Source of the DNA: Pseudomonadota bacterium
GTDB taxonomy: Bacteria; Chloroflexota; UBA6077; JAJPHF01
DNA length: 64,000 bases
Assembly: GCA_021325365.1 (NCBI GenBank)
Contig: JAJPHF010000170.1
Span: 14,756-78,755, forward strand
Direction of reading: 5' to 3'
Shown: in pieces, positions 51,183-59,767 of the stretch
Layout of the letters: each line of letters starts with the position of its first letter
How positions within the stretch are numbered: the stretch's first letter is position 1
Notes under the pieces: generated by a model
Databases searched by the model: none
Told to the model about the DNA's origin: nothing
What the model saw: the letters and a program-made list of their open reading frames with translations, nothing else
Program-made: the position numbers and the translations under genes

Positions 51183-52907
51183 ATGAGCTTGCCCGACATT
51201 CACCCCGCGGACAACGGCCGCCCGACCGCGCTGTCGGCCGGGCACGAACGGGTGCTGGCGCTCCTCGCGGCCGGCGCGCCGCCGGCCGACGTGCGCGCGG
51301 CGGTCGACGCCCTCGTGCAGGAGCAGGCGGCCGAGCGCCAGCGCGTCGAGGCGGAGCTGCGCGAGCGCGAGGGCCAGTACCGCGCCATCTTCGAGTCCAC
51401 GCTCGACGGGCTCGTCATCAACGACCTCACGACCGGCCGCATCGTCGAGGCCAACTCCGCGGCCCACCGCATGCACGGCTACACCTACGAGGAGTTCCTG
51501 GGGCTGCACCCGACGGCCTTCATCCACCCCGACTACCACGCCGCCTTTGCCGCCTTCCTCGACGCGGCCCGCGCGGGCGGCCAGTTCCGGGTGCGCGCGG
51601 TCGACGTGCGGCGCGACGGCACGCCGTTCCACGTCGACGTGCGCGGCACCACCTTCACGTACCGCGGCAAGCCGCACGTCCTGGGCGTCATCCGCGACGT
51701 GACCGAGCAGCAGAAGACGCGCCAGGCGCTCGAGCGCCACGTCGCCGAGCGCACCCGCGAGCTGTCCGCCCTGCTGGAAGTCGCGCAGAACGTCACCGCC
51801 ACGCTGGAGCTAGAGCCGCTCCTGGGCCTGATCCTCGACCAGCTCAAGCTAGTCGTCGCCTACGAGGGCGCGTCGATCTTCGCCCTGGAGCGCGACGAGC
51901 TGGTGGTCGTCGCGTCGCGCCGCGGCGATCCGGCGGCGGGGCGGTCGCTGCTCGGCATCCGCTTCCCGATCGCGGGCGGCGCCGCCCACATCTGGCAGCG
52001 CCTGGCCGACGGCCAGCCGGTCAACATCCCCGACATGTACGCCCCCACGCCCCTCGCCGTGGCGCTGCGCGGGGCGCTCGGCCCCCTGCTGCACACTCCC
52101 GCCGTCAGCTACATCCGCACCTGGCTGGCCGTGCCGCTCCCGCTGAAGGAGCGCATCATCGGCATGCTGACCGTCTCCAGCAGCGCGACCGACGCCTACA
52201 CGCCGCGTGATGCAACGCTCATGATGGCGATTGCCAGCCAGGCCGCCGTGGCCATCGAGAACGCGCGCCTCTATCAGCAGGCGCAGACCCTGGCGGCGCT
52301 CGAAGAGCGGCAGCGGCTCGCCCGCGAGCTGCACGACTCGGTGTCCCAGGCGCTCTACGGCATCGCGCTCGGCGCCCGCACCGCGCGTACCCTGCTCGAC
52401 CGCGACCCGGCCCAGGTGGCGGACCCGCTCGACTACGTGCTGTCGCTGGCCGACGCAGGGCTGGCCGAGATGCGGGCGCTCATCTTCGAGCTGCGCCCGG
52501 AGTCGCTCGCGCAAGAGGGGCTGGTAGCCGCGCTGGAAAAGCAGGTGGCCGCCCTGCGCGCCCGTCACGGCATCGACGTGCAGGTCACGCTCTGCGACGA
52601 GCCCGCCGTGCCGCTAGAGCTGAAGGAGCCGATCTACCGCATCGCCCAGGAGGCGCTGCACAACACCGTGAAGCACGCCCGGGCTCGCCACGTCGAGCTG
52701 CGCCTGGAGTGCTCGTCCGAGGAGATCACCTTAGAGGTAGCCGACGACGGCGTGGGCTTCGACCCGGCCGCGGAGTACCCCGGCCACCTGGGGCTGCGCT
52801 CCATGCGCGAGCGCGCGGCGGCGCTCGGCGGCACCCTGCGCGTCGAAAGCGCGCGGGGGCTAGGCAGCCGCCTGTGGGCCATCATCCCCACGCGGCGCTC
52901 TGCCTAG
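51183..52907 (+). CDS. PAS-GAF histidine kinase (HisKA_3 type)
   Basis: The 574-residue cytoplasmic kinase has a short coiled start, a PAS domain (QYRAIFESTLDGLVINDLTT to VIRDVTEQQ), a GAF domain (LLEVAQNVTATLELEPLLGL to AIASQAAVAIENARLYQQAQ) and a HisKA_3 box with phospho-accepting His in RQRLARELHDSVSQALYGIA. The ATPase part has IAQEALHNTVKHARA, VADDGVGF and GLRSMRERAAALGG. There is no membrane helix. The partner is probably the NarL-type regulator at 54978, about 2 kb downstream, although other genes lie between. I start at ATG 51183; an upstream frame to 51003 has no support. Confidence 0.92.
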   Translation: MSLPDIHPADNGRPTALSAGHERVLALLAAGAPPADVRAAVDALVQEQAAERQRVEAELREREGQYRAIFESTLDGLVINDLTTGRIVEANSAAHRMHGYTYEEFLGLHPTAFIHPDYHAAFAAFLDAARAGGQFRVRAVDVRRDGTPFHVDVRGTTFTYRGKPHVLGVIRDVTEQQKTRQALERHVAERTRELSALLEVAQNVTATLELEPLLGLILDQLKLVVAYEGASIFALERDELVVVASRRGDPAAGRSLLGIRFPIAGGAAHIWQRLADGQPVNIPDMYAPTPLAVALRGALGPLLHTPAVSYIRTWLAVPLPLKERIIGMLTVSSSATDAYTPRDATLMMAIASQAAVAIENARLYQQAQTLAALEERQRLARELHDSVSQALYGIALGARTARTLLDRDPAQVADPLDYVLSLADAGLAEMRALIFELRPESLAQEGLVAALEKQVAALRARHGIDVQVTLCDEPAVPLELKEPIYRIAQEALHNTVKHARARHVELRLECSSEEITLEVADDGVGFDPAAEYPGHLGLRSMRERAAALGGTLRVESARGLGSRLWAIIPTRRSA

Positions 52908-53247
52908 CCCCCGCTCGGCGCCGCTGCGGCGCGCTCCCCCTCCTGGGGATCGATCGCGCGCCGTGCCCCGCGCCCCGTTGTCCCTGTAGTGGAACCGGCT
53001 CCGCCCGCTCCCACCACGAGCGTGCCAGGTGACGACGTCCTACTCCCGCTCCCTCTGATACCGAATCCGGCGATGCAGTTCCCTTACTCCCTCTCCCCCT
53101 CGGAGAGGGGCGGGGTGAGGGCGCGCCCCGGTAGGCGATCCTCCCGGGCCGAGTCGGATATGACAGAGGGCCGGGGGGTGGGCGTGTCCCGCTCCCTCTC
53201 CCCCCGCGAGAGGGACGGGGGGAGGGCGTCCCGGCCCCGCCAGCTCG
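52908..53247. other. 340-base intergenic region filled by repeats
   Basis: It contains family II copy 2 (53056-53130) and a second hairpin unit of related type at about 53191-53229 (CCCTCTCCCC and GAGAGGGACGGGGGGAGGG). I see no gene in it. Confidence 0.6.
53056..53130 (+). repeat. Dispersed repeat family II, copy 2
   Basis: It starts TGATACCGAATCCGG, as at 37497, and matches that copy at 67 of 75 positions. Here the first TGA is not used as a stop codon. Confidence 0.85.
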
Positions 53248-53853
53248 TTAGCTCGCGCGAGCCGCCATGCTCGTCCCCGCCAGCTCGCTGTCCAGGCCCC
53301 GGGCCAGCGCGATCGCATCGAGCGGGGCCGTCGCGCCGGTCGTCGCCGTGCCGCTCACCCCCACCTCGGCGCCCCGCGCGAACACCACCAGCCGCGCCTC
53401 GCCGACGGGGATGCCGTCGGCGGCGAGGAGCTGGTAGCGGTAGGCCACCCGCTGCTCGCCGACGTCGCTCGCGTCCAGCCGCTCGTAGGCGCCGAGCTGC
53501 ACCTCGGCCACCAGCCCGTCCGCCAACAGGCTGATGGCCTGGGCGCTCCAGCGGTCGAGCTGGTCGGCGCTCAGCGCCCAGCGCGACGTGAACGCCGCGC
53601 TCCACACCAGCCCCTCGCCCGCGCCGTCCGCCCGGCGATAGACCTGCTCGTCCACCCGGGTATCGATGAGGCGAAAGCCCAGGGGCGCGGCCGCCTGGTA
53701 ACCCGGCAGGCTGCCGACGCGCCCGCTGGCGCGCGGCGCGCGGGCGGGCCAGTCTTCCGCTTGCGCGCACGCGACCTGGGCGAGCCACGCGGCGAGCAGC
53801 ACGACCAGCGCCGCTCCCACCCGCACCCCGCGCCGTCCGGCGGATCCGCGCAT
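53248..53853 (-). CDS. Secreted protein of unknown function
   Basis: The 201-residue protein has a Sec signal (RVGAALVVLLAAWLAQVACAQ, cut likely after CAQA). The mature part has mixed strands (GFRLIDTRVDEQVYRRADGA, VAEVQLGAYERLDASDVGEQ, YRYQLLAADGIPVGEARLVV). The VAC is not a good lipobox because Gln is at position -3. AGGAGAG is close before the ATG at 53853, and an upstream in-frame extension to 53979 is unlikely. No family was recognised. A repeat-filled region follows. Confidence 0.65.
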   Translation of the reverse strand: MRGSAGRRGVRVGAALVVLLAAWLAQVACAQAEDWPARAPRASGRVGSLPGYQAAAPLGFRLIDTRVDEQVYRRADGAGEGLVWSAAFTSRWALSADQLDRWSAQAISLLADGLVAEVQLGAYERLDASDVGEQRVAYRYQLLAADGIPVGEARLVVFARGAEVGVSGTATTGATAPLDAIALARGLDSELAGTSMAARAS

Positions 53854-54083
53854 CGCGTCTCTCCTCGCCTGGCCCCCGGGGAGCGCGCGCCTCGCGCCCA
53901 CCCGGCCAGCGTGGGGGGCACTGGCCAGATGGACGCGACGCGCGCGCTCCCCGGCACACCGAAAAGGGCTTGCCGCCACCGTGAGCGGCGGGCCACGGGC
54001 TACCCGGTGATGGCCCAGCCTTCAGGCCGGCGTCCGCGGCTAGCAGTTCACCCCTGACCGACTACTTGTACCTCGTCACGGGT

Positions 54084-54123
54084 GATTTGCTGTGTGCTGG
54101 CAGTTGCCAACACGTAGCAAATC
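54084..54123. repeat. Imperfect palindrome related to 50510-50565
   Basis: The arms 54084-54102 and 54105-54123 match at 16 of 19 positions around GT. The inner GCTGGCAGTTGCCAAC is the same motif as in the perfect palindrome. The preceding CTCGTCACGGGTGA resembles TTCGTCACGCGTGA at about 55779-55792. Confidence 0.55.
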
Positions 54124-54139
54124 GACCGTTGACAGATCA

Positions 54140-54529
54140 CTAATCACCGTTCGACTGCTGCGCTCGGCGGGTCGCGGCGGCCTGCCGCAGTGCGGCGAGG
54201 AGCTGGTCGCAAGGCTCCTGCTTGCACACGAACACCGCGCCCGCCGCCTGCGCCCGCGCCCGCAGCGCCACGTCGTCGCTCACGCCCAGCAGCACCACCA
54301 GGCCGCGGGGCGCCACCTCGCGTACCGCCGCGGCCGCCGCCAGCGGATCGCCCGCCAGTAGCGCCACGTCCAAGACCACCACGTCGGGCTGCTGCTCGCG
54401 GACCAACGCCAGCAGCTCGTCACCGCTGCCCGTTTCGCCGACGACCATCACGTCCGGCTGCAAGCTAAGCCACATCCGCAGCCCTCGCCGTACCTCCGGC
54501 CGCGCGTCGGCCAGCAGGAGCTTGATCAT
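54140..54529 (-). CDS. Single-domain response regulator
   Basis: The 129-residue protein is a receiver (KLLLADARPEVRRGLRMWLS) with the phospho-acceptor Asp in VVVLDVALLAGDP and a Lys in AVFVCKQEPCDQ. The domain resembles NarL receivers but has no DNA-binding domain. The start ATG at 54529 has AAGG 7 bases upstream. It lies downstream of a short gene and points away from the complete NarL-type regulator at 54978, so the three may be part of one signalling set. Confidence 0.85.
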   Translation of the reverse strand: MIKLLLADARPEVRRGLRMWLSLQPDVMVVGETGSGDELLALVREQQPDVVVLDVALLAGDPLAAAAAVREVAPRGLVVLLGVSDDVALRARAQAAGAVFVCKQEPCDQLLAALRQAAATRRAQQSNGD

Positions 54530-54584
54530 GCGGGCGCCTTGCCGCGGGGTGTGTACCGGCGCCACCGTGGCGCCCGCCCCGCGC

Positions 54585-54764
54585 TCACGCGGCATCGTCG
54601 GCCGCCGCGCCATCCCGCGCCCGCCGTGCCGCGAGGGCCCCCCGGACCGTGGCCCACACGCCGGGCCCTCGCTCCACCCGCGCGGCCAGCCGCGCGCGCG
54701 ACGCCTCGTCGCGCAGCCGCTCGACGTGCTCGCGCACCAGACTGTTGCAAAGAGCCAGATACAT
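54585..54764 (-). CDS. Small basic-helical protein, 59 residues
   Basis: The frame starts ATG at 54764 (MYLALCNSLVREHVERLRDE) and ends with an acidic AADDAA tail. It is predicted to be all helix and rich in Arg and Ala. A GAGG 9 bases before the ATG is a possible ribosome site. Short proteins with this kind of N-terminal helix are common in GC-rich bacteria and mostly have no known role. Because it lies just upstream of a receiver gene it may be co-transcribed. It could be a chance frame. Confidence 0.4.
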   Translation of the reverse strand: MYLALCNSLVREHVERLRDEASRARLAARVERGPGVWATVRGALAARRARDGAAADDAA

Positions 54765-54873
54765 CGCCAACCGCCTCGTCGTTTGCCGAGCCGCCCACCC
54801 TCGACCCATCCCGGCCGGCGTCGCGCGCGGCCCGCGGGCCTCGCGCGCGGGGCAAGCAGCTCAGCGTCATCTC

Positions 54874-54882
54874 TGTTACAGT
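54874..54882 (+). promoter_or_regulatory. Extended -10-like element for the NarL-type regulator
   Basis: The plus strand reads TGTTACAGT, 96 bases before the GTG at 54978. No -35 box is seen. Confidence 0.3.
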
Positions 54883-54941
54883 GTCGACGATCACGCGCGC
54901 GCCGCCATCCCACGCGGGGGTGGTTTGCGGGTCATACTTTT

Positions 54942-54961
54942 GGGGGAGGGCGCCCTCCCCC
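54942..54961. promoter_or_regulatory. Perfect 10-base-arm hairpin just before the NarL-type gene
   Basis: GGGGGAGGGC is directly followed by its complement GCCCTCCCCC, 16 bases before the GTG at 54978. It would be in the mRNA leader and could hide the ribosome site (GGGGAG at 54965-54970). Confidence 0.45.
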
Positions 54962-54977
54962 GCCGGGGAGCGGCCGG

Positions 54978-55628
54978 GTGGCCATACGCATCCTGATCGC
55001 GGACGACCACAGCGTGGTGCGGCAGGGGCTCCGCATGTTCCTCGCGCTCGACGGCGAGCTTGAGGTCGTGGGCGAGGCCGCCAATGGAGAGGAGGCCGTC
55101 CAGCGCGCGCGGGCGCTGCGGCCCGACGTGGTCCTCATGGACCTGCTGATGCCCGTCATGGATGGCATCGCCGCCACGGCCGCCATCCGCGGCGAGCTAC
55201 CCGACACCGAGGTCGTCGCGCTGACCAGCGTCTTGGAGGACGCCTCCGTCGTCGGCGCCGTGCGCGCCGGCGCTATCGGCTACCTGCTAAAGGACACTCA
55301 GGGCGACGAGCTGTGCCGCGCCATCAAGGCCGCCGCCGCCGGCCAGGTGCAGCTGGCGCCCCAGGCCGCCGCGCGGCTCATGCGCGAGGTGCGCGCGCCC
55401 GAGAGCCCCGAGGCGCTCACCGAGCGCGAGACCGCGGTGCTGCGGCTCCTCGCGCGGGGCAAGGCCAATAAAGAGATCGCCGCCACCCTGGGCATCGGCG
55501 AGCAGACGGTCAAGACCCACGTCAGCAGCATCCTCGCCAAGCTCGGCGTCCGGAGCCGCACCCAGGCCGCGCTCCACGCCGCCCGCATCGGCCTCGTCCC
55601 CCCCGACGCCCTCGCCGGCCCCCGCTGA
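54978..55628 (+). CDS. NarL/FixJ-family response regulator
   Basis: The 216-residue regulator has a receiver domain ([20 protein letters not shown], phospho-acceptor Asp in [13 protein letters not shown], switch Thr in [10 protein letters not shown], Lys in [11 protein letters not shown]) and a LuxR-type helix-turn-helix ([40 protein letters not shown]). It probably receives phosphate from the HisKA_3 kinases at 51183 or 9074. The GTG start has GGGGAG about 8 bases upstream; a leader hairpin lies just before. It is convergent with the metallohydrolase gene. Confidence 0.95.
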   Translation: MAIRILIADDHSVVRQGLRMFLALDGELEVVGEAANGEEAVQRARALRPDVVLMDLLMPVMDGIAATAAIRGELPDTEVVALTSVLEDASVVGAVRAGAIGYLLKDTQGDELCRAIKAAAAGQVQLAPQAAARLMREVRAPESPEALTERETAVLRLLARGKANKEIAATLGIGEQTVKTHVSSILAKLGVRSRTQAALHAARIGLVPPDALAGPR

Positions 55629-55808
55629 TCCGCGGCACGCGCCGGCCCAGATGGATCGCCGTCTCCCAGCCACAGGCCGCATCGAGCCGGTCAGCCGGGG
55701 CGCATTGTCCAATTCATCGACGTCGTGGCGGTGACGGTCATCCCGGTTGCTTGCCGGTTTCGCGCAGGACACTATTACTTCGTCACGCGTGATGTGATGG
55801 CATCCCAA

Positions 55809-55867
55809 CGCCGCCGTGAACGGCGGGCCACCTAGCCAGCCGATCTGGCCCGCCGTTCACGGCGGCG
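55809..55867. repeat. Perfect inverted repeat with 22-base arms
   Basis: The arms 55809-55830 and 55846-55867 are exact reverse complements around a 15-base loop. They begin CGCCGCCGTGAACGG and contain CGGGCCA. A related half-copy is at about 53972-53995 (CGCCACCGTGAGCGGCGGGC). It lies between two convergent genes and may be a bidirectional terminator. The rest of the 272-base gap 55629-55900 shows only a TCACGCGTGA palindrome near 55783. Confidence 0.75.
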
Positions 55868-55900
55868 CGGGCGACATCTCAGATGAGGTGTGACAGACCA

Positions 55901-57037
55901 CTACGCCGGCACCTCGTTGACCACCGCACCGTGGCGAATCGTGCGGCGGGCGCGGAGGTGCTGAGCGGCTGCCAGCGTGCGGCCGGCGCAGTCGCGGACG
56001 GTGAGCGGCGCGTCCACCAGCTCCAGCACGGCCACGTCGGCCTCGCGCCCTACCGCCAGGCTGCCCAGGCGGTCGGCCCAGCCGATCACGCGCGCCGGCG
56101 TGCTGGTCGCCGCCGCGATCACCTGCTCCAGCGGCATGCCGAGCGCCAGCAGCTTCGTCAGCGTCGTCGGCAGGTCCACGACCGGACCGTCGGGCGAGAA
56201 GGCGTGCAGGTCGGTGCTGATCACGTCGGGCGCTAGCCCCTGCTCCAGGCAGGCGCGCACGATGTCGAACGTGAAGTGGCGGTTGGCGTGGCCCACGTCG
56301 AGGATCACGCCGCGCTCGTGCGCCGCCCGCACGGCCGGGCGCACCCGCCCCTGCTCGTCCACGATGCTCGGCCGCAGCGGCGTGAAGCAGTGCGTGATCA
56401 CGTCGCCAGGGCGCAGCGTGTCCGCGATCTCCTCGATCGTCAGCCGCGTGTGGCCGATGTGGACCATGACGGGCGTGCCGCTCGCCTCGCCCGCCTGCAG
56501 TGCCAGCCGTAGCGCCTCCCGCCCGTTCTCCAGCACCGACGGCTCGTCCAGCCGCACCTTGATGCCCACCGCCACGTCGCGGTGCTCCTGCACCGTGCGC
56601 GCCGCCCCCGCCGGATCGGCGAACTCCAGGTGGCGCAGCTCCTTCGGGTTCTGCAGCACGCCGTGCTGCGCCAGGCAGACGAACGCCAGCATCCTTGTGC
56701 GGGCGGGCGCGGCGATGAACCGCTTGAAGCCCAGGAAGTTGACCGGGCCGGCCGACCCCGCGTCGACGGCCGTCGTCACGCCGCTCCGCGTGCAGATCGG
56801 GTCGGCGTCGAAGCCATAGGGATTCACGCCCCAGTAGCTGTGGACGTGCAGGTCGATCAGCCCCGGCGTCACGTAGCAGCCCCGCACGTCCAGCACCCGC
56901 GCCGCCCGCGCGGGCACCACGTCAGGCGCCACCGCGGCGATCCGGCCGTCGCGGATCGCCACGTCGAAGGGCCCGTGCCGCCCCGCCGCGGGATCGAGCA
57001 TTGTGCCGCCCGCCAGCAGCAGATCATAGTCGGGCAT
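55901..57037 (-). CDS. Amidohydrolase/deacetylase-family metallohydrolase
   Basis: The 378-residue protein is of the dihydroorotase-like cyclic amidohydrolase group. The metal site shows in LIDLHVHSYWG, a likely carbamylated Lys in GIKVRLDEPSV, then VMVHIGHTRL, ITHCFTPLRP and ISTDLHAFSPDG. The flanking beta-sandwich motif MPDYDLLLAGGTMLDPAAGR and a C-terminal LAVGREADVAVLEL are usual. This looks like the group annotated as amidohydrolase/deacetylase (EF_0837-like), which acts on N-acyl or cyclic amide compounds. It is divergent from the cupin gene, sharing the gap 57038-57157, where TAAGAT at 57119-57124 could serve the cupin. Confidence 0.85.
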   Translation of the reverse strand: MPDYDLLLAGGTMLDPAAGRHGPFDVAIRDGRIAAVAPDVVPARAARVLDVRGCYVTPGLIDLHVHSYWGVNPYGFDADPICTRSGVTTAVDAGSAGPVNFLGFKRFIAAPARTRMLAFVCLAQHGVLQNPKELRHLEFADPAGAARTVQEHRDVAVGIKVRLDEPSVLENGREALRLALQAGEASGTPVMVHIGHTRLTIEEIADTLRPGDVITHCFTPLRPSIVDEQGRVRPAVRAAHERGVILDVGHANRHFTFDIVRACLEQGLAPDVISTDLHAFSPDGPVVDLPTTLTKLLALGMPLEQVIAAATSTPARVIGWADRLGSLAVGREADVAVLELVDAPLTVRDCAGRTLAAAQHLRARRTIRHGAVVNEVPA

Positions 57038-57157
57038 CAGCCGCCCTCCCGCGCCAGAATGGGCTTTGGCCCTCCGATGTTCTCGTCATCGCAGTTTACC
57101 GCGCACGACACAGTGGGGTAAGATGAGGCACGCGGTAGCAGGCAGGAGGTGAGTCCG

Positions 57158-57757
57158 ATGGCGATAGAGACCGAGACCGTCGCGAGCACGTTCGTCGCCG
57201 CCGTGCGCCGGCTGCACGCCGAGCAGCCGGACGAGGCGACCCGCTGGGAGCAGATCGCCGCCCTGCTGCATGACCTGCTCGCCGAGCCCCGCCTGCAAGC
57301 GCAGGCGGCCGCCTGGCCCGAGTGCGGCCAGGGCGGGCCTGACCAGCGCGCCGAGAACTTGCTGTTCTACGAGGACCCCGACTACGGCTTCGTCATCAAT
57401 GGGCTCATCAAGGCGCCCCAGAAGCGCACCGCCATCCACGACCACGCCCAGCTCTGGACCGCCTACGGCGTCCTCGACGGCCACGAGACCATCGAGCGCT
57501 ACGCGCGGCTGGACGACGGCACGCGGCCCGGCTACGCCCAGGTCCAGCAGACCGCGAGCTTCGAGGTCGGCCCCGGCACCGTCGATCTCGTGCCGCCCTG
57601 GCAGATCCACGCCGAGGCCAGCGGCGCCGAGCGCACCGTGGCGGTCATCGTCCGCAGCGGCAAACCCGGCGCCTTCCTCCAAAACCGCTTCGACCCCACG
57701 ACCAACCGCACTTGGCAAGGCTACGGCCCCGTCCAGATTCCCTACGCGCTCACCTGA
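57158..57757 (+). CDS. Cupin-fold protein (cysteine-dioxygenase-like)
   Basis: The 199-residue protein has a helical N-terminus and a cupin core. IHDHAQLWTAYGVLDGHETI gives a His-x-His metal pair, and WQIHAEASGAERTVAVIVRS a third His. The layout is like that of thiol dioxygenases (cysteine dioxygenase type), although the substrate cannot be told. I start at ATG 57158 because AGGAGG lies 8 bases upstream; a GTG at 57149 is less likely. It ends before a repeat that reaches into the next gene. Confidence 0.75.
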   Translation: MAIETETVASTFVAAVRRLHAEQPDEATRWEQIAALLHDLLAEPRLQAQAAAWPECGQGGPDQRAENLLFYEDPDYGFVINGLIKAPQKRTAIHDHAQLWTAYGVLDGHETIERYARLDDGTRPGYAQVQQTASFEVGPGTVDLVPPWQIHAEASGAERTVAVIVRSGKPGAFLQNRFDPTTNRTWQGYGPVQIPYALT

Positions 57758-57818
57758 CCCGCCGGCAAGATAACTCGCGCCCGCGTCCTTCCGCGCGGTG
57801 TACGGACATGAATCCAAC

Positions 57819-59291
57819 TCAACGATGGAGCCCTCTCATCCCCTCGCCCCCTGGGAGAGGGTCAGGGTGAGGGCGTTCCTCTCGTCCCTCCCCCTCGCCC
57901 CCTGGGAGAGGGCCGAGGTGAGGGCGCGCCTGCCCCGGCACGCGGCGCACCGCGCGCGGCGCCACCAGCCAGATCACGCTGCCCGCCAGCACGAACGCCA
58001 CCATGATCCCCAGCCACACCAGCCGATAACTGCCCGTGTGGTCGTACACGTAGCCGCCCCACCAGGCGCCCGTCGCGCCCCCCACCCCGTTGGCGAGCAT
58101 CAGCACCCCGTAGATCGCGCCGTAATGGCGCCCGCTGAACAGGTCGGCGGTGATCGCCGGCGTCAGCGTCGGCGCCGCGCTGTAGCCCAGCGCGAACAGC
58201 GCGGCGTACACGAACAGCAGCAGCGCCGGGCTGGTGCCGCCCGCGAAGCTCAGCAGCAGCAACATCGCCACCACACCCGCCCCGATCCCCGCCGTGAACA
58301 CCCGCTCACGCCCCAGCGCGTCCGACGCGACGCCGAGCAGGATCTTGCCCGCGATGCTCGCCAGCCCCACCGTGCCCACCACCAGCGCCGTCAGCATCGC
58401 GTCGTAGCCGCTGCCTACCAGGTACGCGGCCTGGTGGGCGTGCGTCTGCTGCGTGGCGAAGGTGCTGAGCCCGAAGGTCAGCAGCAAGAGCTGGAAGCGC
58501 CGCGTCCGCACCGCCCGCCCCACCGTCCACTCCTGCCGCGCCCAGACCGCGTCCACGATGCGCGGGTCGGGGGGCGGGGGCTGGGGCGTAGGGGAAGGTA
58601 GCTGAGGGCCGGGCGCCCCCTTGCGGTCCGCCCGCCCCCCATCCCTATCCCCTAGCCCCCATTCCCCAACCCCCATCCCCCGCCCCGGCGTGCGGAGCAG
58701 CAGCGCCAGCGGCTGCGGGACGACCGCCATCAGCACGGCCAGCACGACGTAGGTAGCGCGCCAGCCGTGGCTGTCGATGAGAAACTCGATCGGCGGCGCG
58801 CCGACGAACGTCCCCAGCCCGATCCCCGCGCCGATGATGCCGATCGCCAGGCCCAGCCGGCGCGAGAACCAGCGGCCCACCAGCGCCACCCCGGCCACCC
58901 AGCCCATCGCCGTGACGCCCGCCGCCGCCAGCACGCCGAAACATAGGTAGAACTGCCAGAGCGCCGTGACGCGGCTGCAGCCGAACAGCGCCGCGCCCAG
59001 CAGCAGCGCGCCGCCGTGGACCAGCGCCCGCGACCCGAAGCGATCGACGAGCCGCCCGGCCAGCGGCGAGCACACCGCGTGCATCAGCACGAACAGCGAG
59101 AAGGCGCCCGCGACCTCGGCCCGCGCCCAGCCAAACTCTTGCACCAGCGCCACGAGGAACAACCCGAAGCAGTACCAGGTGACGTAGGCCAGCGCCAGCA
59201 GGCAGAAGACGGCGGCGACGATCACCCAGCCGTAGTACAGCCCCGGCGCCCCGCGCGGCGCGGGCCGCCCGCTGGCCTGATTGACCGCCAT
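57819..59291 (-). CDS. MFS transporter with repeat-derived insertions
   Basis: The 490-residue protein has the twelve-helix layout of the monocarboxylate/oxalate-formate MFS group (YYGWVIVAAVFCLLALAYVT, FGWARAEVAGAFSLFVLMHA, LIDSHGWRATYVVLAVLMAV). Two parts look foreign. The central loop (residues about 210-250: MGVGEWGLGDRDGG, PQLPSPTPQPPPPDP) is low complexity. The last 35 residues (GPLPGGEGEGREERPHPDPL) are translated from family III repeat. Family members end soon after VIWLVAPRAVRR. GGGAGGGAGGA precedes the ATG at 59291. The substrate is unknown. Confidence 0.85.
   Translation of the reverse strand: MAVNQASGRPAPRGAPGLYYGWVIVAAVFCLLALAYVTWYCFGLFLVALVQEFGWARAEVAGAFSLFVLMHAVCSPLAGRLVDRFGSRALVHGGALLLGAALFGCSRVTALWQFYLCFGVLAAAGVTAMGWVAGVALVGRWFSRRLGLAIGIIGAGIGLGTFVGAPPIEFLIDSHGWRATYVVLAVLMAVVPQPLALLLRTPGRGMGVGEWGLGDRDGGRADRKGAPGPQLPSPTPQPPPPDPRIVDAVWARQEWTVGRAVRTRRFQLLLLTFGLSTFATQQTHAHQAAYLVGSGYDAMLTALVVGTVGLASIAGKILLGVASDALGRERVFTAGIGAGVVAMLLLLSFAGGTSPALLLFVYAALFALGYSAAPTLTPAITADLFSGRHYGAIYGVLMLANGVGGATGAWWGGYVYDHTGSYRLVWLGIMVAFVLAGSVIWLVAPRAVRRVPGQARPHLGPLPGGEGEGREERPHPDPLPGGEGMRGLHR
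57831..57930. repeat. Dispersed repeat family III, two tandem units inside the MFS gene 3' end
   Basis: Two units of the form CTCGCCCCCTGGGAGAGG...AGGTGAGGGCG lie at 57843-57883 and 57894-57926. They share the GGGAGAGGGxCxxGGTGAGGG core with family II. They encode the C-terminus of the MFS gene. Confidence 0.75.
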
Positions 59292-59383
59292 CCCCTGTCC
59301 TCCCTCCCGAATCCGGCCGCACCCGGGCGCCGTTCGCTCGGGCGTCCCTCCCATCCCGCGTGGCGAGCCGCGCCTTCCGCCAG

Positions 59384-59767
59384 TCAGGCCACCGGCGGCC
59401 GCACGAAGGCTGTCAGCAAGTCCTCCAGCGCGGCTGTCGGGTCGTCGGTCAGGCCGCCGTGGACGGGCGAGGGCTGGATGATCGTGCTGCGCGGCGCCGT
59501 CAGCCAGTGGAACCGCTCGGCCGGCGGCAGCGCGGCGATCGGCCCCCCCGCGGCGCGGCCCTCGGCGACGGCGACGAAGGCGACCAGGTGCCGCTCGATC
59601 AGCGCCAGGTCGGCCTCCGGCGCGAGCGCCCGCACCCGCGCCGCGTCCAGCTCCATGCGCGCCGCCAGGAAGCGCGCCTCGCGCGCGAACAGGACCACGC
59701 CGACGTTGACGTACTCGCCCCGCTCGACGCGCGGCACGACGCGCACGACGGCGTAGCTATACCACAC
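59384..59767 (-). CDS. DUF3037 protein
   Basis: The 127-residue protein has the DUF3037 start WYSYAVVRVVPRVERGEYVN and VGVVLFAREARFLAARMELD. Its function is not known. It often accompanies a HipA-like kinase gene, as here: its GTG start at 59767 overlaps the upstream gene end by 11 bases, so both are made together. The C-terminus (FHWLTAPRSTIIQPSPVHGG) is also family-like. Confidence 0.85.
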   Translation of the reverse strand: MWYSYAVVRVVPRVERGEYVNVGVVLFAREARFLAARMELDAARVRALAPEADLALIERHLVAFVAVAEGRAAGGPIAALPPAERFHWLTAPRSTIIQPSPVHGGLTDDPTAALEDLLTAFVRPPVA

